The notes: generated from the sequence alone by a model not told the origin. DNA of 20,603 nucleotides from SAR86 cluster bacterium (GCA_016779285.1 JADHNV010000007.1:1-20603), one strand, 5' to 3'. Counted from the stretch's first letter, positions 1 through 6,975 are shown. Program-made: numbers and translations.

Positions 1-511
1 CTTCATAGTTAATGAGATTCAAGATGTATATAGGCTTCAGGGTGTTCTAATTAATGATAAGCACATTGAAACTATTTTGCGCCAAATGCTTAGAAAGGCT
101 TTAATTATTGATGGAAAAGACACCAAGTTTATTCAAGGTGATCAAGTTGAATATGCAGAGTTAGTTTTAGAAAATGAAAAAGCCGTTGCAGCAAATAAAG
201 AGCCTGCTCACTTTGAAAGAGTATTGCTTGGAATTACTAAAGCCTCACTTACAACTAATTCATTTATTTCTGCTGCTTCTTTCCAAGAAACCACCCGAGT
301 GCTTACAGAAGCATCTGTAACTGGCAAAGTGGATTATTTAAGAGGATTAAAAGAAAACGTTGTTGTAGGCAGGTTGATACCTGCTGGAACAGGAATGGAG
401 TTCCATGACCAAATGGCAGCCAAGAAAGCAAGTGATTCTTCTGAATCTATGCTATCTGAAGATGATATCGAAGCCGCATTACGACAAGAATTACAAGAAA
501 CTGAGGAATAA
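1..511 (+). CDS. rpoC: DNA-directed RNA polymerase subunit beta', C-terminal part (5' end outside window)
   Basis: The beta' subunit forms the RNA polymerase active-site cleft with beta. Only the last 169 codons are visible, reading in the frame that starts at base 2 and ending with TAA at 509-511. The first residues (FIVNEIQDVYRLQGV, then INDKHIE and RQMLRK) match the conserved C-terminal region of gammaproteobacterial RpoC almost word for word, as does the later AASFQETTRVLTEA segment and the LKENVVVGRLIPAGTG motif. The last 25 or so residues are acidic and not conserved, as usual for this tail. Any ATG inside this stretch, such as the one at 86, is internal and not a start. The gene lies 50 bases before rpsL on the same strand, the rpoBC-str junction found in many proteobacteria although not in E. 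coli. Confidence 0.98.
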   Translation, partial: FIVNEIQDVYRLQGVLINDKHIETILRQMLRKALIIDGKDTKFIQGDQVEYAELVLENEKAVAANKEPAHFERVLLGITKASLTTNSFISAASFQETTRVLTEASVTGKVDYLRGLKENVVVGRLIPAGTGMEFHDQMAAKKASDSSESMLSEDDIEAALRQELQETEE

Positions 512-513
512 TG

Positions 514-542
514 TTGACCGTAGTGAATCATGTCTATAAAAT
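514..542 (+). promoter_or_regulatory. putative sigma-70 promoter of the str genes
   Basis: In the 50-base gap after rpoC the sequence reads TTGACC (514-519), 17 bases, then TAAAAT (537-542). Each hexamer matches the consensus at five of six positions and the spacing is ideal. A start site near 549 would give a leader of only about 13 bases before the rpsL ATG. The bases just after the -10 (CGCGTCC) are G+C-rich in an AT-rich region, which resembles the discriminator of stringently controlled ribosomal promoters. Seen by eye only; transcription start is inferred. Confidence 0.5.
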
Positions 543-561
543 CGCGTCCAACTAATAAATT

Positions 562-933
562 ATGGCTACTGTAAATCAACTAATAAGAAAACCTCGCAAA
601 CCTAAAGTGAGGAAAACCGATGTTCCTGCATTGGAAAAGTCCCCACAGCGTAGAGGGGTGTGTACTCGTGTATACACAACCACTCCTAAGAAACCAAACT
701 CAGCTTTAAGAAAAGTATGCAGAGTTAGGTTAACAAGTGGCTATGAGGTAACTTCTTACATCGGTGGTGAAGGCCATAATTTGCAAGAACATTCTGTTGT
801 TCTCATTCGTGGTGGAAGGGTAAAAGATCTTCCTGGGGTTCGATATCATACTGTTAGAGGTTCCTTGGATACATCTGGTGTCGCAAATAGAAAACAACGC
901 AGATCCAAATATGGTGCCAAAAAAGGTAAATAA
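562..933 (+). CDS. rpsL: 30S ribosomal protein S12
   Basis: S12 sits at the decoding centre of the small subunit and helps check codon-anticodon pairing. The 123 residues match the family length (124 in E. coli). The hallmark TTTPKKPNSALRK segment lies at 39-51 and GGRVKDLPGVRYH at 84-96. Lys43 and Lys88, the usual streptomycin-resistance positions, are both the sensitive wild-type residues, and Asp89, the site methylthiolated by RimO in E. coli, is present. The start codon at 562 gives the standard MATVNQL beginning. No clear Shine-Dalgarno sequence precedes it, and if the promoter at 514-542 is used the leader is very short. It begins the str block and is separated from rpsG by only two bases. 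Confidence 0.98.
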   Translation: MATVNQLIRKPRKPKVRKTDVPALEKSPQRRGVCTRVYTTTPKKPNSALRKVCRVRLTSGYEVTSYIGGEGHNLQEHSVVLIRGGRVKDLPGVRYHTVRGSLDTSGVANRKQRRSKYGAKKGK

Positions 934-935
934 GC

Positions 936-1406
936 ATGCCAAGAAGAAGAAGTCCTGAAAAAAGAAAAATACTACCTGATCCTAAGTACAAAGATATTAT
1001 CGTAGCCAAGTTCATGAATCACATCATGAAAGATGGCAAAAAATCTGTTGCTGAAAAGATTGTTTATGGTGCTTTTAACAAGATTGATCAAACTGCAAAA
1101 ACTGATCCTGTTGAATTATTTAAAAAGGCTTTAGATACTATCGGTCCAATGGTCGAGGTTAAATCAAGAAGAGTTGGTGGTGCAACGTATCAAGTTCCAA
1201 TAGAGGTGAGACCCTCTCGAAGGCAAGCTTTAGCAATGCGTTGGTTAGTTGAGGCTGCAAGAAAAAGAAGTGAAAAGTCTATGGATCATAGACTTGCAGG
1301 TGAATTAGCTGATGCTGCAGAGGGAAAAGGATCTGCAGTCAAGAAAAAAGAAGATGTCCATCGAATGGCTGAAGCTAATAAAGCCTTTTCACATTTCCGT
1401 TTTTAA
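936..1406 (+). CDS. rpsG: 30S ribosomal protein S7
   Basis: S7 is a primary 16S rRNA binding protein that nucleates the 3' domain (head) of the 30S subunit and lines the E site. The 156-residue length is typical for bacteria (156 in E. coli B). The MPRRR start, the central VEVKSRRVGGATYQVP motif and the following RPSRRQALAMRWLV helix are all present. An AAAAGG stretch at 921-926, inside the end of rpsL, serves as a ribosome binding site nine bases before the ATG. The gap to rpsL is only two bases, so the long rpsL-rpsG spacer that carries the S7 feedback site in E. coli is absent. Translation is probably coupled to that of rpsL. Confidence 0.98.
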   Translation: MPRRRSPEKRKILPDPKYKDIIVAKFMNHIMKDGKKSVAEKIVYGAFNKIDQTAKTDPVELFKKALDTIGPMVEVKSRRVGGATYQVPIEVRPSRRQALAMRWLVEAARKRSEKSMDHRLAGELADAAEGKGSAVKKKEDVHRMAEANKAFSHFRF

Positions 1407-1431
1407 TTAGTATTATTTCATAGGTTTTTAT

Positions 1432-3525
1432 ATGGCTAGACAGACTGAACTTAGTAAGTACAGAAACATTGGTATTTGTGCTCACGTTGATGCTGGCAAA
1501 ACAACTACTACCGAGAGAGTTCTTTTTTATACCGGCCTATCTCATAAAATCGGTGAAGTTCATGATGGAGCTGCAACCATGGATTGGATGGAGCAAGAAC
1601 AAGAAAGAGGTATCACAATTACATCTGCTGCTACCACATGTTTTTGGTCAGGCATGGAGCAACAATTTCCTCAACATAGAATTAATATCATTGATACCCC
1701 TGGTCACGTAGACTTTACTATCGAGGTTGAAAGATCATTGAGGGTATTGGATGGAGCAGTTGTAGTATTTTGTGGCACTTCCGGCGTTGAGCCTCAATCA
1801 GAAACGGTTTGGAGACAGGCTGATCGATATGAAGTTCCTAGAATAGTATTTGTAAATAAAATGGATCGAGCGGGAGCAGATTTTTCTCGTGTAACTAATC
1901 AAATCAGAGATAGGCTGAAAGCAAATGTTGTGCCTATGCAATACAACATTGGTGCAGAAGAAGATTTCAAGGGTGTTGTTGATCTGGTCAAAATGAAAGC
2001 TATTTTTTGGAATGAAGATGATCAAGGGTTAACTTTTGAAGAACAAGATATTCCAGCAAATATTTTGAGTACATGCGAATCATTACGAGAATCTATGGTT
2101 GAAAGTGCTGCAGAAGCAAATGAAGAGTTAATGAATGCTTATTTAGAAAACGGTGAATTATCTGCTGAACAAATTAAAGCTGGCATTAGAATAAGAACAC
2201 TTGCAAATGAAATAGTTCCAGCGTTTTGTGGTTCTGCATTTAAGAATAAGGGTGTTCAAGCTGTTCTTGATGCTGCGATAGAGTATCTACCAGCCCCAAA
2301 TGAAGTAAAGGCAATCAAAGGATCTTTACCTAATGATGAGGAGGTTGAGGTAACTAGGTCTTCCTCGGATGAAGAGCCATTTTCAGCATTAGCTTTTAAA
2401 ATTGCTACGGATCCATTTGTTGGAACTTTAACATTTATCAGGGTATATTCCGGCGTTTTATCAGTGGGTGATGGTGTCATGAATTCAACCAAGGCAAAAA
2501 AAGAAAGGGTTGGAAGAATGGTACAAATGCATTCAAATGACCGAAATGAAATTAAAGAAATACGTGCTGGTGATATCGCTGCTTGCATAGGCCTAAAAGA
2601 TGTAACCACTGGAGACACTCTTTGTGATTTAAATGATCAAGTTGTTCTTGAAAGAATGGATTTTCCTGAACCAGTGATATCAGTTGCTGTAGAGCCTAAA
2701 ACAAAATCAGATCAAGAAAAAATGGGTGTCGCTCTTGGAAAACTTGCCCAAGAGGATCCGTCTTTCAGAGTGCACACCGATGAAGAGTCAGCCCAGACAA
2801 TTATTTCAGGAATGGGAGAACTTCATCTAGACGTTTTAGTCGATAGAATGAGAAGGGAGTTTGACGTAGAGGCAAATATTGGAAAACCTCAGGTCGCTTA
2901 TCGTGAAACAATTAGGGATACAGTCGAGGTGGAAGGAAAATTTGTCAGGCAAAGCGGTGGTAAGGGTCAGTATGGCCATGTCTGGCTTAAATTAGAGCCT
3001 CTCGGGCTAGATGATGAATACGAATTTGTAGATAACATTGTTGGAGGTGTTGTTCCAAAAGAATACATACCTGCAGTTGATAAGGGTATTCAAGAGCAGA
3101 TGAAAAATGGTGTTATTGCCGGTTACCCACTTCTTGCGCTCCGAGCAACTTTATATGATGGGTCCTTTCATGATGTTGATTCAAGTGAGATGGCCTTTAA
3201 AATTGCAGGATCAATGGCTTTGAAGGAAGGCTGCCTTAAAGCACGTCCAGTCCTTTTGGAGCCTATGATGGCTGTAGAGGTCGTTACACCAGAAGAGCAC
3301 ATGGGTGATGTAGTTGGTGATCTAAATAGACGAAGAGGGATAATTTTAGGAATGGATGAAATTCCAACTGGTAAAACGGTAAGATCAGAAGTACCTTTAT
3401 CTGAGATGTTTGGATATGCAACAGATTTAAGGTCTGCAACTCAAGGTAGAGCAAGTTTTTCTATGGAATTTCTTAAATATGCAGAAGTACCAAATAACAT
3501 TGCTGAACAGTTAAAAACAACTTAA
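1432..3525 (+). CDS. fusA: elongation factor G
   Basis: EF-G is the GTPase that drives translocation of tRNA and mRNA through the ribosome and, with RRF, splits post-termination ribosomes. The 697 residues span the full five-domain protein (704 in E. coli). GTPase motifs are intact: P-loop AHVDAGKT at 17-24, switch I RGITIT at 59-64, DTPGHVDF at 88-95 with catalytic His92, and NKMD at 142-145. Later conserved segments include GMGELHLD in domain III and QSGGKGQYGHV in domain IV. The ribosome binding site is weak (AGG at 1422-1424). It is the last str gene here: no tuf follows, and 101 non-coding bases separate it from rpsJ. Confidence 0.98.
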   Translation: MARQTELSKYRNIGICAHVDAGKTTTTERVLFYTGLSHKIGEVHDGAATMDWMEQEQERGITITSAATTCFWSGMEQQFPQHRINIIDTPGHVDFTIEVERSLRVLDGAVVVFCGTSGVEPQSETVWRQADRYEVPRIVFVNKMDRAGADFSRVTNQIRDRLKANVVPMQYNIGAEEDFKGVVDLVKMKAIFWNEDDQGLTFEEQDIPANILSTCESLRESMVESAAEANEELMNAYLENGELSAEQIKAGIRIRTLANEIVPAFCGSAFKNKGVQAVLDAAIEYLPAPNEVKAIKGSLPNDEEVEVTRSSSDEEPFSALAFKIATDPFVGTLTFIRVYSGVLSVGDGVMNSTKAKKERVGRMVQMHSNDRNEIKEIRAGDIAACIGLKDVTTGDTLCDLNDQVVLERMDFPEPVISVAVEPKTKSDQEKMGVALGKLAQEDPSFRVHTDEESAQTIISGMGELHLDVLVDRMRREFDVEANIGKPQVAYRETIRDTVEVEGKFVRQSGGKGQYGHVWLKLEPLGLDDEYEFVDNIVGGVVPKEYIPAVDKGIQEQMKNGVIAGYPLLALRATLYDGSFHDVDSSEMAFKIAGSMALKEGCLKARPVLLEPMMAVEVVTPEEHMGDVVGDLNRRRGIILGMDEIPTGKTVRSEVPLSEMFGYATDLRSATQGRASFSMEFLKYAEVPNNIAEQLKTT

Positions 3526-3541
3526 AAATACATCTTTAAAT

Positions 3542-3575
3542 ACTCTAAATTTGTTGACATTAGGGGCTTTAGAGT
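3542..3575. repeat. 8-bp perfect inverted repeat around the -35 of the S10 promoter
   Basis: ACTCTAAA at 3542-3549 is exactly repeated as its reverse complement TTTAGAGT at 3568-3575, with 18 bases between the arms. The -35 hexamer of the putative S10 promoter (TTGACA, 3554-3559) lies between the arms. It could be a protein binding site, or form a hairpin at the 3' end of the fusA transcript, but no U-run follows the second arm, so it is not a standard terminator. The arms are AT-rich and chance occurrence is not excluded. Confidence 0.5.
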
Positions 3576-3583
3576 CATAGAAT
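3554..3583 (+). promoter_or_regulatory. putative sigma-70 promoter of the S10-spc-alpha genes
   Basis: A perfect -35 hexamer TTGACA (3554-3559) is followed by 18 bases and TAGAAT (3578-3583), five of six matches to the -10 consensus. Transcription would start near 3590, leaving a leader of about 37 bases before the rpsJ UUG start. It is the best promoter-like sequence I found in the window and lies exactly between the str and S10 groups. Such a short leader has no room for the roughly 170-base L4-responsive leader of the E. coli S10 operon. Confidence 0.6.
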
Positions 3584-3626
3584 ACGCAACATTTTGCATA
3601 AAGAAGAAATATAGGAACTAATAAAA

Positions 3627-3938
3627 TTGGACAATCAATCAATAAGAATTCGATTAAAAGCTTTTGACTATCGTTTGATTGATGCTTCAACTAAATTAAT
3701 TGTTGAAACTGCAAAAAAAACTGGCGCGATTGTAAAAGGACCAATTCCTTTGCCTGTAAAAAAAGAAAGAACAACAATCTTGAAATCTCCGCATAAAGAT
3801 AAAGATGCTAGAGATCAGTATGAGATAAGAACATACAAGAGACTTATGGATATAGTAGAACCCACAGATAAAACTGTTGATGCTTTAATGAAGCTTGACC
3901 TTTCATCTGGGGTAGATGTGCAAATTAGTTTAGGCTAG
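3627..3938 (+). CDS. rpsJ: 30S ribosomal protein S10 (UUG start)
   Basis: S10 is a head protein of the 30S subunit and also acts as NusE in the NusB-dependent antitermination complex. The 103 residues equal the E. coli length, and the IRIRLKAFDYRLID segment at 6-19 is the family signature. The start is UUG at 3627: an in-frame stop at 3612-3614 closes the frame upstream, no ATG lies between it and UUG, and the next Met is deep inside the protein. An AGGA at 3613-3616, ten bases upstream, supports this start. It is the first gene of the S10 group, downstream of the promoter at 3554-3583, and 65 bases precede rplC. Confidence 0.97.
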   Translation: MDNQSIRIRLKAFDYRLIDASTKLIVETAKKTGAIVKGPIPLPVKKERTTILKSPHKDKDARDQYEIRTYKRLMDIVEPTDKTVDALMKLDLSSGVDVQISLG

Positions 3939-4003
3939 TTTGTTACTTTTTTAACGCTTAGCGGCCATAGAGGGTTATAAGCCCCGTATAAAAGGAGATA
4001 AAA
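3939..4003 (+). promoter_or_regulatory. rpsJ-rplC spacer with small hairpins and a strong ribosome binding site
   Basis: This 65-base spacer is the longest gap between rpsJ and rplQ. It contains two short potential hairpins, CGC-TTA-GCG at 3955-3963 and GGGTT-ATA-AGCCC at 3972-3984 (one G-U pair), followed by AAAGGAGA at 3991-3998, one of the strongest Shine-Dalgarno sequences in the window, five bases before the UUG start of rplC. I see no convincing promoter here. A role in translational control of rplC is only a possibility. Confidence 0.35.
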
Positions 4004-4630
4004 TTGAGCATTGGCTTAGTTGGAAAAAAATCAGGGATGTCTAGACTTTTTCAAGAAGATGGCACTTCAGTTCCTGTAACAGTCATATCAGTTGCGGCAA
4101 ACTTCGTTGCAGACATTAAAACTCATGAAAAACATGGCTATAGTGCTGTTGTCGTCTCAAAAAATACAAATAAAAATTTAACAAAATCATCTACAGAATT
4201 TTTCAAGAAACAAAACATCCCTAATGGAGAGCTATTTGAGTTTAGAACGGAGGAAACCGACGATCTAAAAATTGGCCATCATTTAACTGCTGATATATTT
4301 GAAGTTGGAAAGCTGGTCGATGTATCTGGAACATCTAAAGGTAAGGGTTACGCAGGTGTTATTAAAAGACATAATTTTGCTATGCAAGACGCAACTCACG
4401 GTAATTCTTTGGCTCATAGGGCTCATGGCTCAATCGGCCAATGTCAAACTCCCGGAAGAGTTTGGAAAGGAAAAAAAATGTCAGGTCATATGGGGCATGA
4501 AACAAAAACTGTTCAAAGCTTGGAATTGATAGGTGCTGATGTTCAAAATAATCTTCTTTATGTTAAAGGAGCGGTTCCAGGTTTTAACGGCTCTACATTA
4601 AAAATTACCCCTGCGGTGAAGCAAAGATGA
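4004..4630 (+). CDS. rplC: 50S ribosomal protein L3 (UUG start)
   Basis: L3 binds 23S rRNA early in assembly and reaches toward the peptidyl transferase centre with a long loop. The 208 residues compare with 209 in E. coli. The N-terminal GLVGKKSGM motif at 4-12 and the loop GSIGQCQTPGRVWKGKK carry the family signature; the glutamines of the loop region methylated by PrmB in E. coli are kept, with Cys replacing the Asn between them. The start is UUG at 4004: a TAA closes the frame at 3989-3991, and a strong AAAGGAGA ribosome binding site sits just upstream. Its last bases overlap rplD in an ATGA at 4627-4630, indicating coupled translation. Confidence 0.97.
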   Translation: MSIGLVGKKSGMSRLFQEDGTSVPVTVISVAANFVADIKTHEKHGYSAVVVSKNTNKNLTKSSTEFFKKQNIPNGELFEFRTEETDDLKIGHHLTADIFEVGKLVDVSGTSKGKGYAGVIKRHNFAMQDATHGNSLAHRAHGSIGQCQTPGRVWKGKKMSGHMGHETKTVQSLELIGADVQNNLLYVKGAVPGFNGSTLKITPAVKQR

Positions 4631-5238
4631 AATTAGATTTACTTAACATCGAAAATAAAAAAACGGATGTCCAAATCTCTGAGACAACTTTTGGCAAAGA
4701 GTTCAATGAAACCCTTGTTCATCAAGCTGTAGTTACTTATTTAGCCGGGTCTAGGCAAGGCTCTCATAAACAAAAAACTAGGTCTGAAGTTAGGGGTGGC
4801 GGTAAAAAACCATACAGACAAAAAGGAACCGGGCGTGCGCGAGCAGGAACGATCAGAAGTCCAATTTGGAGAGGTGGTGGAGTTGCTTTTGCAGCCACAC
4901 CTAGAGATTATTCTAAAAAAATTAATAAAAAGATGTATAGAGCTGCTATCAGTTCTATTTTTTCTGAGTTGCATAGACAAAATCGTTTAGTTGCTATTGA
5001 GCAACCAAAATTTGAAGCCCCTAAAACAAAAGAAATGAACAGCTTTTTAAATCAATTCAATCTCAATAATGTGCTTATTATTCTTGATGAAATGGATACA
5101 AACTTATATCTTTCCGCTCGAAATATACCCCATGTAGATGTTGTAACTGTTAAGGAAATTAATCCAGTAATTTTATTAAGATCAGAGAAAGTTGCAGTGA
5201 CACCTGCAGCATTTAAGTTGATAGAGGCATGGGTCTAA
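4627..5238 (+). CDS. rplD: 50S ribosomal protein L4
   Basis: L4 binds 23S rRNA and, with L22, forms the constriction of the peptide exit tunnel; in E. coli it also represses the S10 operon. The 203 residues are close to the E. coli 201. The tunnel loop with GSRQGSHKQKTRSEVRGG (about residues 41-58), KPYRQKGTGRAR and IRSPIWRGGG is intact. The ATG at 4627 overlaps the rplC stop by four bases. The stop at 5236-5238 overlaps the preferred rplW start by one base. Since no long S10 leader exists upstream of rpsJ, L4 feedback of the E. coli kind is doubtful here; that is inference. Confidence 0.97.
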   Translation: MKLDLLNIENKKTDVQISETTFGKEFNETLVHQAVVTYLAGSRQGSHKQKTRSEVRGGGKKPYRQKGTGRARAGTIRSPIWRGGGVAFAATPRDYSKKINKKMYRAAISSIFSELHRQNRLVAIEQPKFEAPKTKEMNSFLNQFNLNNVLIILDEMDTNLYLSARNIPHVDVVTVKEINPVILLRSEKVAVTPAAFKLIEAWV

Positions 5239-5531
5239 TGAATAAAGAAAAATTACTTACACTGATTGATGCTCCTTACATAACAGAAAAGTCTACTTCT
5301 GTTGGTGGTATGAACCAAGTTGTATTCAAAGTAGATTTGTCTGCATCAAAATTAGAGATTAAAAAAGCTGTTGAAGACTTGTTTGATGTCAAGGTAAAAA
5401 GTGTCACAACATCAACGCAAAAAGGTAAGACAAAAAGAAATAGATTCGGAGTCTACAAAAGATCAGATTATAAGAAAGCCTTTGTTTCATTGAAAGAAGG
5501 TTCTGAAATTCAATTTGAGGGCATCAGTTAA
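5238..5531 (+). CDS. rplW: 50S ribosomal protein L23
   Basis: L23 lies at the tunnel exit and is the docking site for trigger factor and SRP. I chose the ATG at 5238 (97 residues) over the one at 5229 (100 residues) for two reasons: the GAGG at 5224-5227 is ten bases from 5238 but only one base from 5229, and MNKEKLLTLIDAP then lines up with the E. coli N-terminus. The start overlaps the rplD stop as TAATG. The APYITEKS segment near the N-terminus and the C-terminal KGKTKRNRFGVYKRSDYKKA segment are typical of the family. Confidence 0.95.
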   Translation: MNKEKLLTLIDAPYITEKSTSVGGMNQVVFKVDLSASKLEIKKAVEDLFDVKVKSVTTSTQKGKTKRNRFGVYKRSDYKKAFVSLKEGSEIQFEGIS

Positions 5532-5533
5532 TC

Positions 5534-6361
5534 ATGGCAGTTATTAAAGCAAAACCAACCAGCCCTGGCAGAAGAGGTGTTATTTCAATTAAGTCTGATC
5601 TCTACAAAGGTCGACCTCACAAAGCTCTTCTAGAAAAAAAATCAAAAAATGGTGGAAGAAATAATAATGGTAGGATTACCGTTAGACATCAAGGTGGTGG
5701 ACATAAGCAGCACTACAGAGTAGTTGATTTTAAGCGTGATAAGTTAGATGTCCCAGCTGTTGTCGAGAGAATCGAGTATGATCCCAATAGATCAGCACAC
5801 TTGGCGTTGCTTAAATATGCTGATGGTGAGAGAAGATATATTATTGCTCCAAGCAAAATTAAGGTTGGAGACCCAGTGTTGTCAGCAGATCATACTGAAA
5901 TGAAAGCTGGTAACTGCATGAAATTGCTAAATATTCCTCTTGGAACAACAATTCATTGCGTTGAAATGAAGCCTGGCAAAGGCGCGCAAATAGCTAGAAG
6001 TGCAGGTACCTCTGCAAGATTAGTTGCTAAAGAAGGGATATATGCAACTCTTAGGTTGCAATCTGGTGAGATGAGAAAAATTTTATCAGCTTGCAAGGCA
6101 ACTCTAGGAACAGTTTCCAATCAAGAAAACAATTTGCGTTCATTAGGAAAAGCTGGAGCCAAAAGATGGCGTGGTGTAAGGCCAACTGTCAGGGGTGTAG
6201 CTATGAACCCAGTGGACCATCCTCATGGTGGAGGGGAAGGAAGAACTTCTGGTGGCAGGCATCCATCAACTCCATGGGGCATACCAACTAAAGGATATAA
6301 AACAAGAAAAAATCAACGAACAGATGATCTGATTGTTAGAAGAAGAGGTAAAAGGAAATAA
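5534..6361 (+). CDS. rplB: 50S ribosomal protein L2
   Basis: L2 is among the most conserved ribosomal proteins; it is needed for subunit joining and peptidyl transferase activity. The 275 residues compare with 273 in E. coli. The C-terminal signature NPVDHPHGGGEGR is present, and its first His falls at residue 229, the same number as the functionally critical His229 of E. coli. The N-terminal RNA-binding part contains GRNNNGRITVRHQGGGHK. A GAGG at 5517-5520, within the end of rplW, is a plausible but somewhat distant ribosome binding site. Only two bases separate it from rplW. Confidence 0.98.
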   Translation: MAVIKAKPTSPGRRGVISIKSDLYKGRPHKALLEKKSKNGGRNNNGRITVRHQGGGHKQHYRVVDFKRDKLDVPAVVERIEYDPNRSAHLALLKYADGERRYIIAPSKIKVGDPVLSADHTEMKAGNCMKLLNIPLGTTIHCVEMKPGKGAQIARSAGTSARLVAKEGIYATLRLQSGEMRKILSACKATLGTVSNQENNLRSLGKAGAKRWRGVRPTVRGVAMNPVDHPHGGGEGRTSGGRHPSTPWGIPTKGYKTRKNQRTDDLIVRRRGKRK

Positions 6362-6364
6362 ATA

Positions 6365-6637
6365 ATGCCTAGATCACTTAAAAAAGGACCATTTATTGAT
6401 TTGTCACTGCAAAAAGCAGTTGATAAAGCAATCAGCGAAAATAGCAAAAAGCCAATCAAAACATGGTCTAGAAGATCTATGATTAGCCCAACCATGGTTG
6501 GACTAACTATATCTGTTCACAATGGGAGGCAGCATGTCCCCGTATATATAAATGAAGATATGGTTGGCCATAAGCTTGGTGAATTTGCTATAACCAGGAC
6601 CTTTAGAATGCACTCTGGTGACAGGAAGTCAAAATAA
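6365..6637 (+). CDS. rpsS: 30S ribosomal protein S19
   Basis: S19 is a head protein of the 30S subunit that pairs with S13 and contacts the large subunit through a bridge. The 90 residues compare with 92 in E. coli. The MPRSLKKGPFID start and the central TWSRRSMISPTMVG and HNGRQHVPVYI motifs are diagnostic. A purine-rich AAAGGAAA stretch at the end of rplB provides a ribosome binding site. The TAA at 6635-6637 shares its last A with the rplV start codon. Confidence 0.98.
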   Translation: MPRSLKKGPFIDLSLQKAVDKAISENSKKPIKTWSRRSMISPTMVGLTISVHNGRQHVPVYINEDMVGHKLGEFAITRTFRMHSGDRKSK

Positions 6638-6975
6638 TGGAAACAAGAGCATATTTAAAAGGAACTAGATTATCCCCTCAAAAAGCAGGTCTAGTTGCTG
6701 ATGTGGTGAGAGGAAAATCTGTGCATGCTGCTATGGATTTTCTTACCTTTCATAAGCAGAAAGCATCGGCAGTAATTAAAAAGCTTTTGGAATCTGCAAT
6801 TGCAAATGCTGAAAATAATGACAAGGCTGATATTGATTTATTAGTGGTTAAGTCAGTTATTGTTAACCAAGGGATGAGATTAAAAAGAATGAAACCTCGC
6901 GCAAGAGGCAGAGCTGATAGGATCATCAAGCCTACTTGCCATATTGAAATCATATTATCGGATCAGGAGAAATAA
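6637..6975 (+). CDS. rplV: 50S ribosomal protein L22
   Basis: L22 binds all domains of 23S rRNA, and its beta-hairpin lines the exit tunnel opposite L4; changes in that loop can affect macrolide sensitivity and secretion-monitor arrest. The 112 residues compare with 110 in E. coli. The start region GTRLSPQKAGLVADVVRG and the loop GMRLKRMKPRARGRADRI are conserved, and the loop shows no deletion relative to E. coli. The start overlaps the rpsS stop by one base (TAATG at 6635-6639), and the gene in turn overlaps rpsC the same way at 6975. Confidence 0.98.
   Translation: METRAYLKGTRLSPQKAGLVADVVRGKSVHAAMDFLTFHKQKASAVIKKLLESAIANAENNDKADIDLLVVKSVIVNQGMRLKRMKPRARGRADRIIKPTCHIEIILSDQEK

Noticed and set aside
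514..540. TTGACC paired with TATAAA at 535-540
   Set aside because: The spacer would be only 15 bases; TAAAAT at 537-542 with 17 bases is a better fit for the same -35.
2256..2618. 120-codon minus-strand open frame inside fusA
   Set aside because: It is a shadow of fusA, which is fully conserved through this region; no independent start signals or homology.
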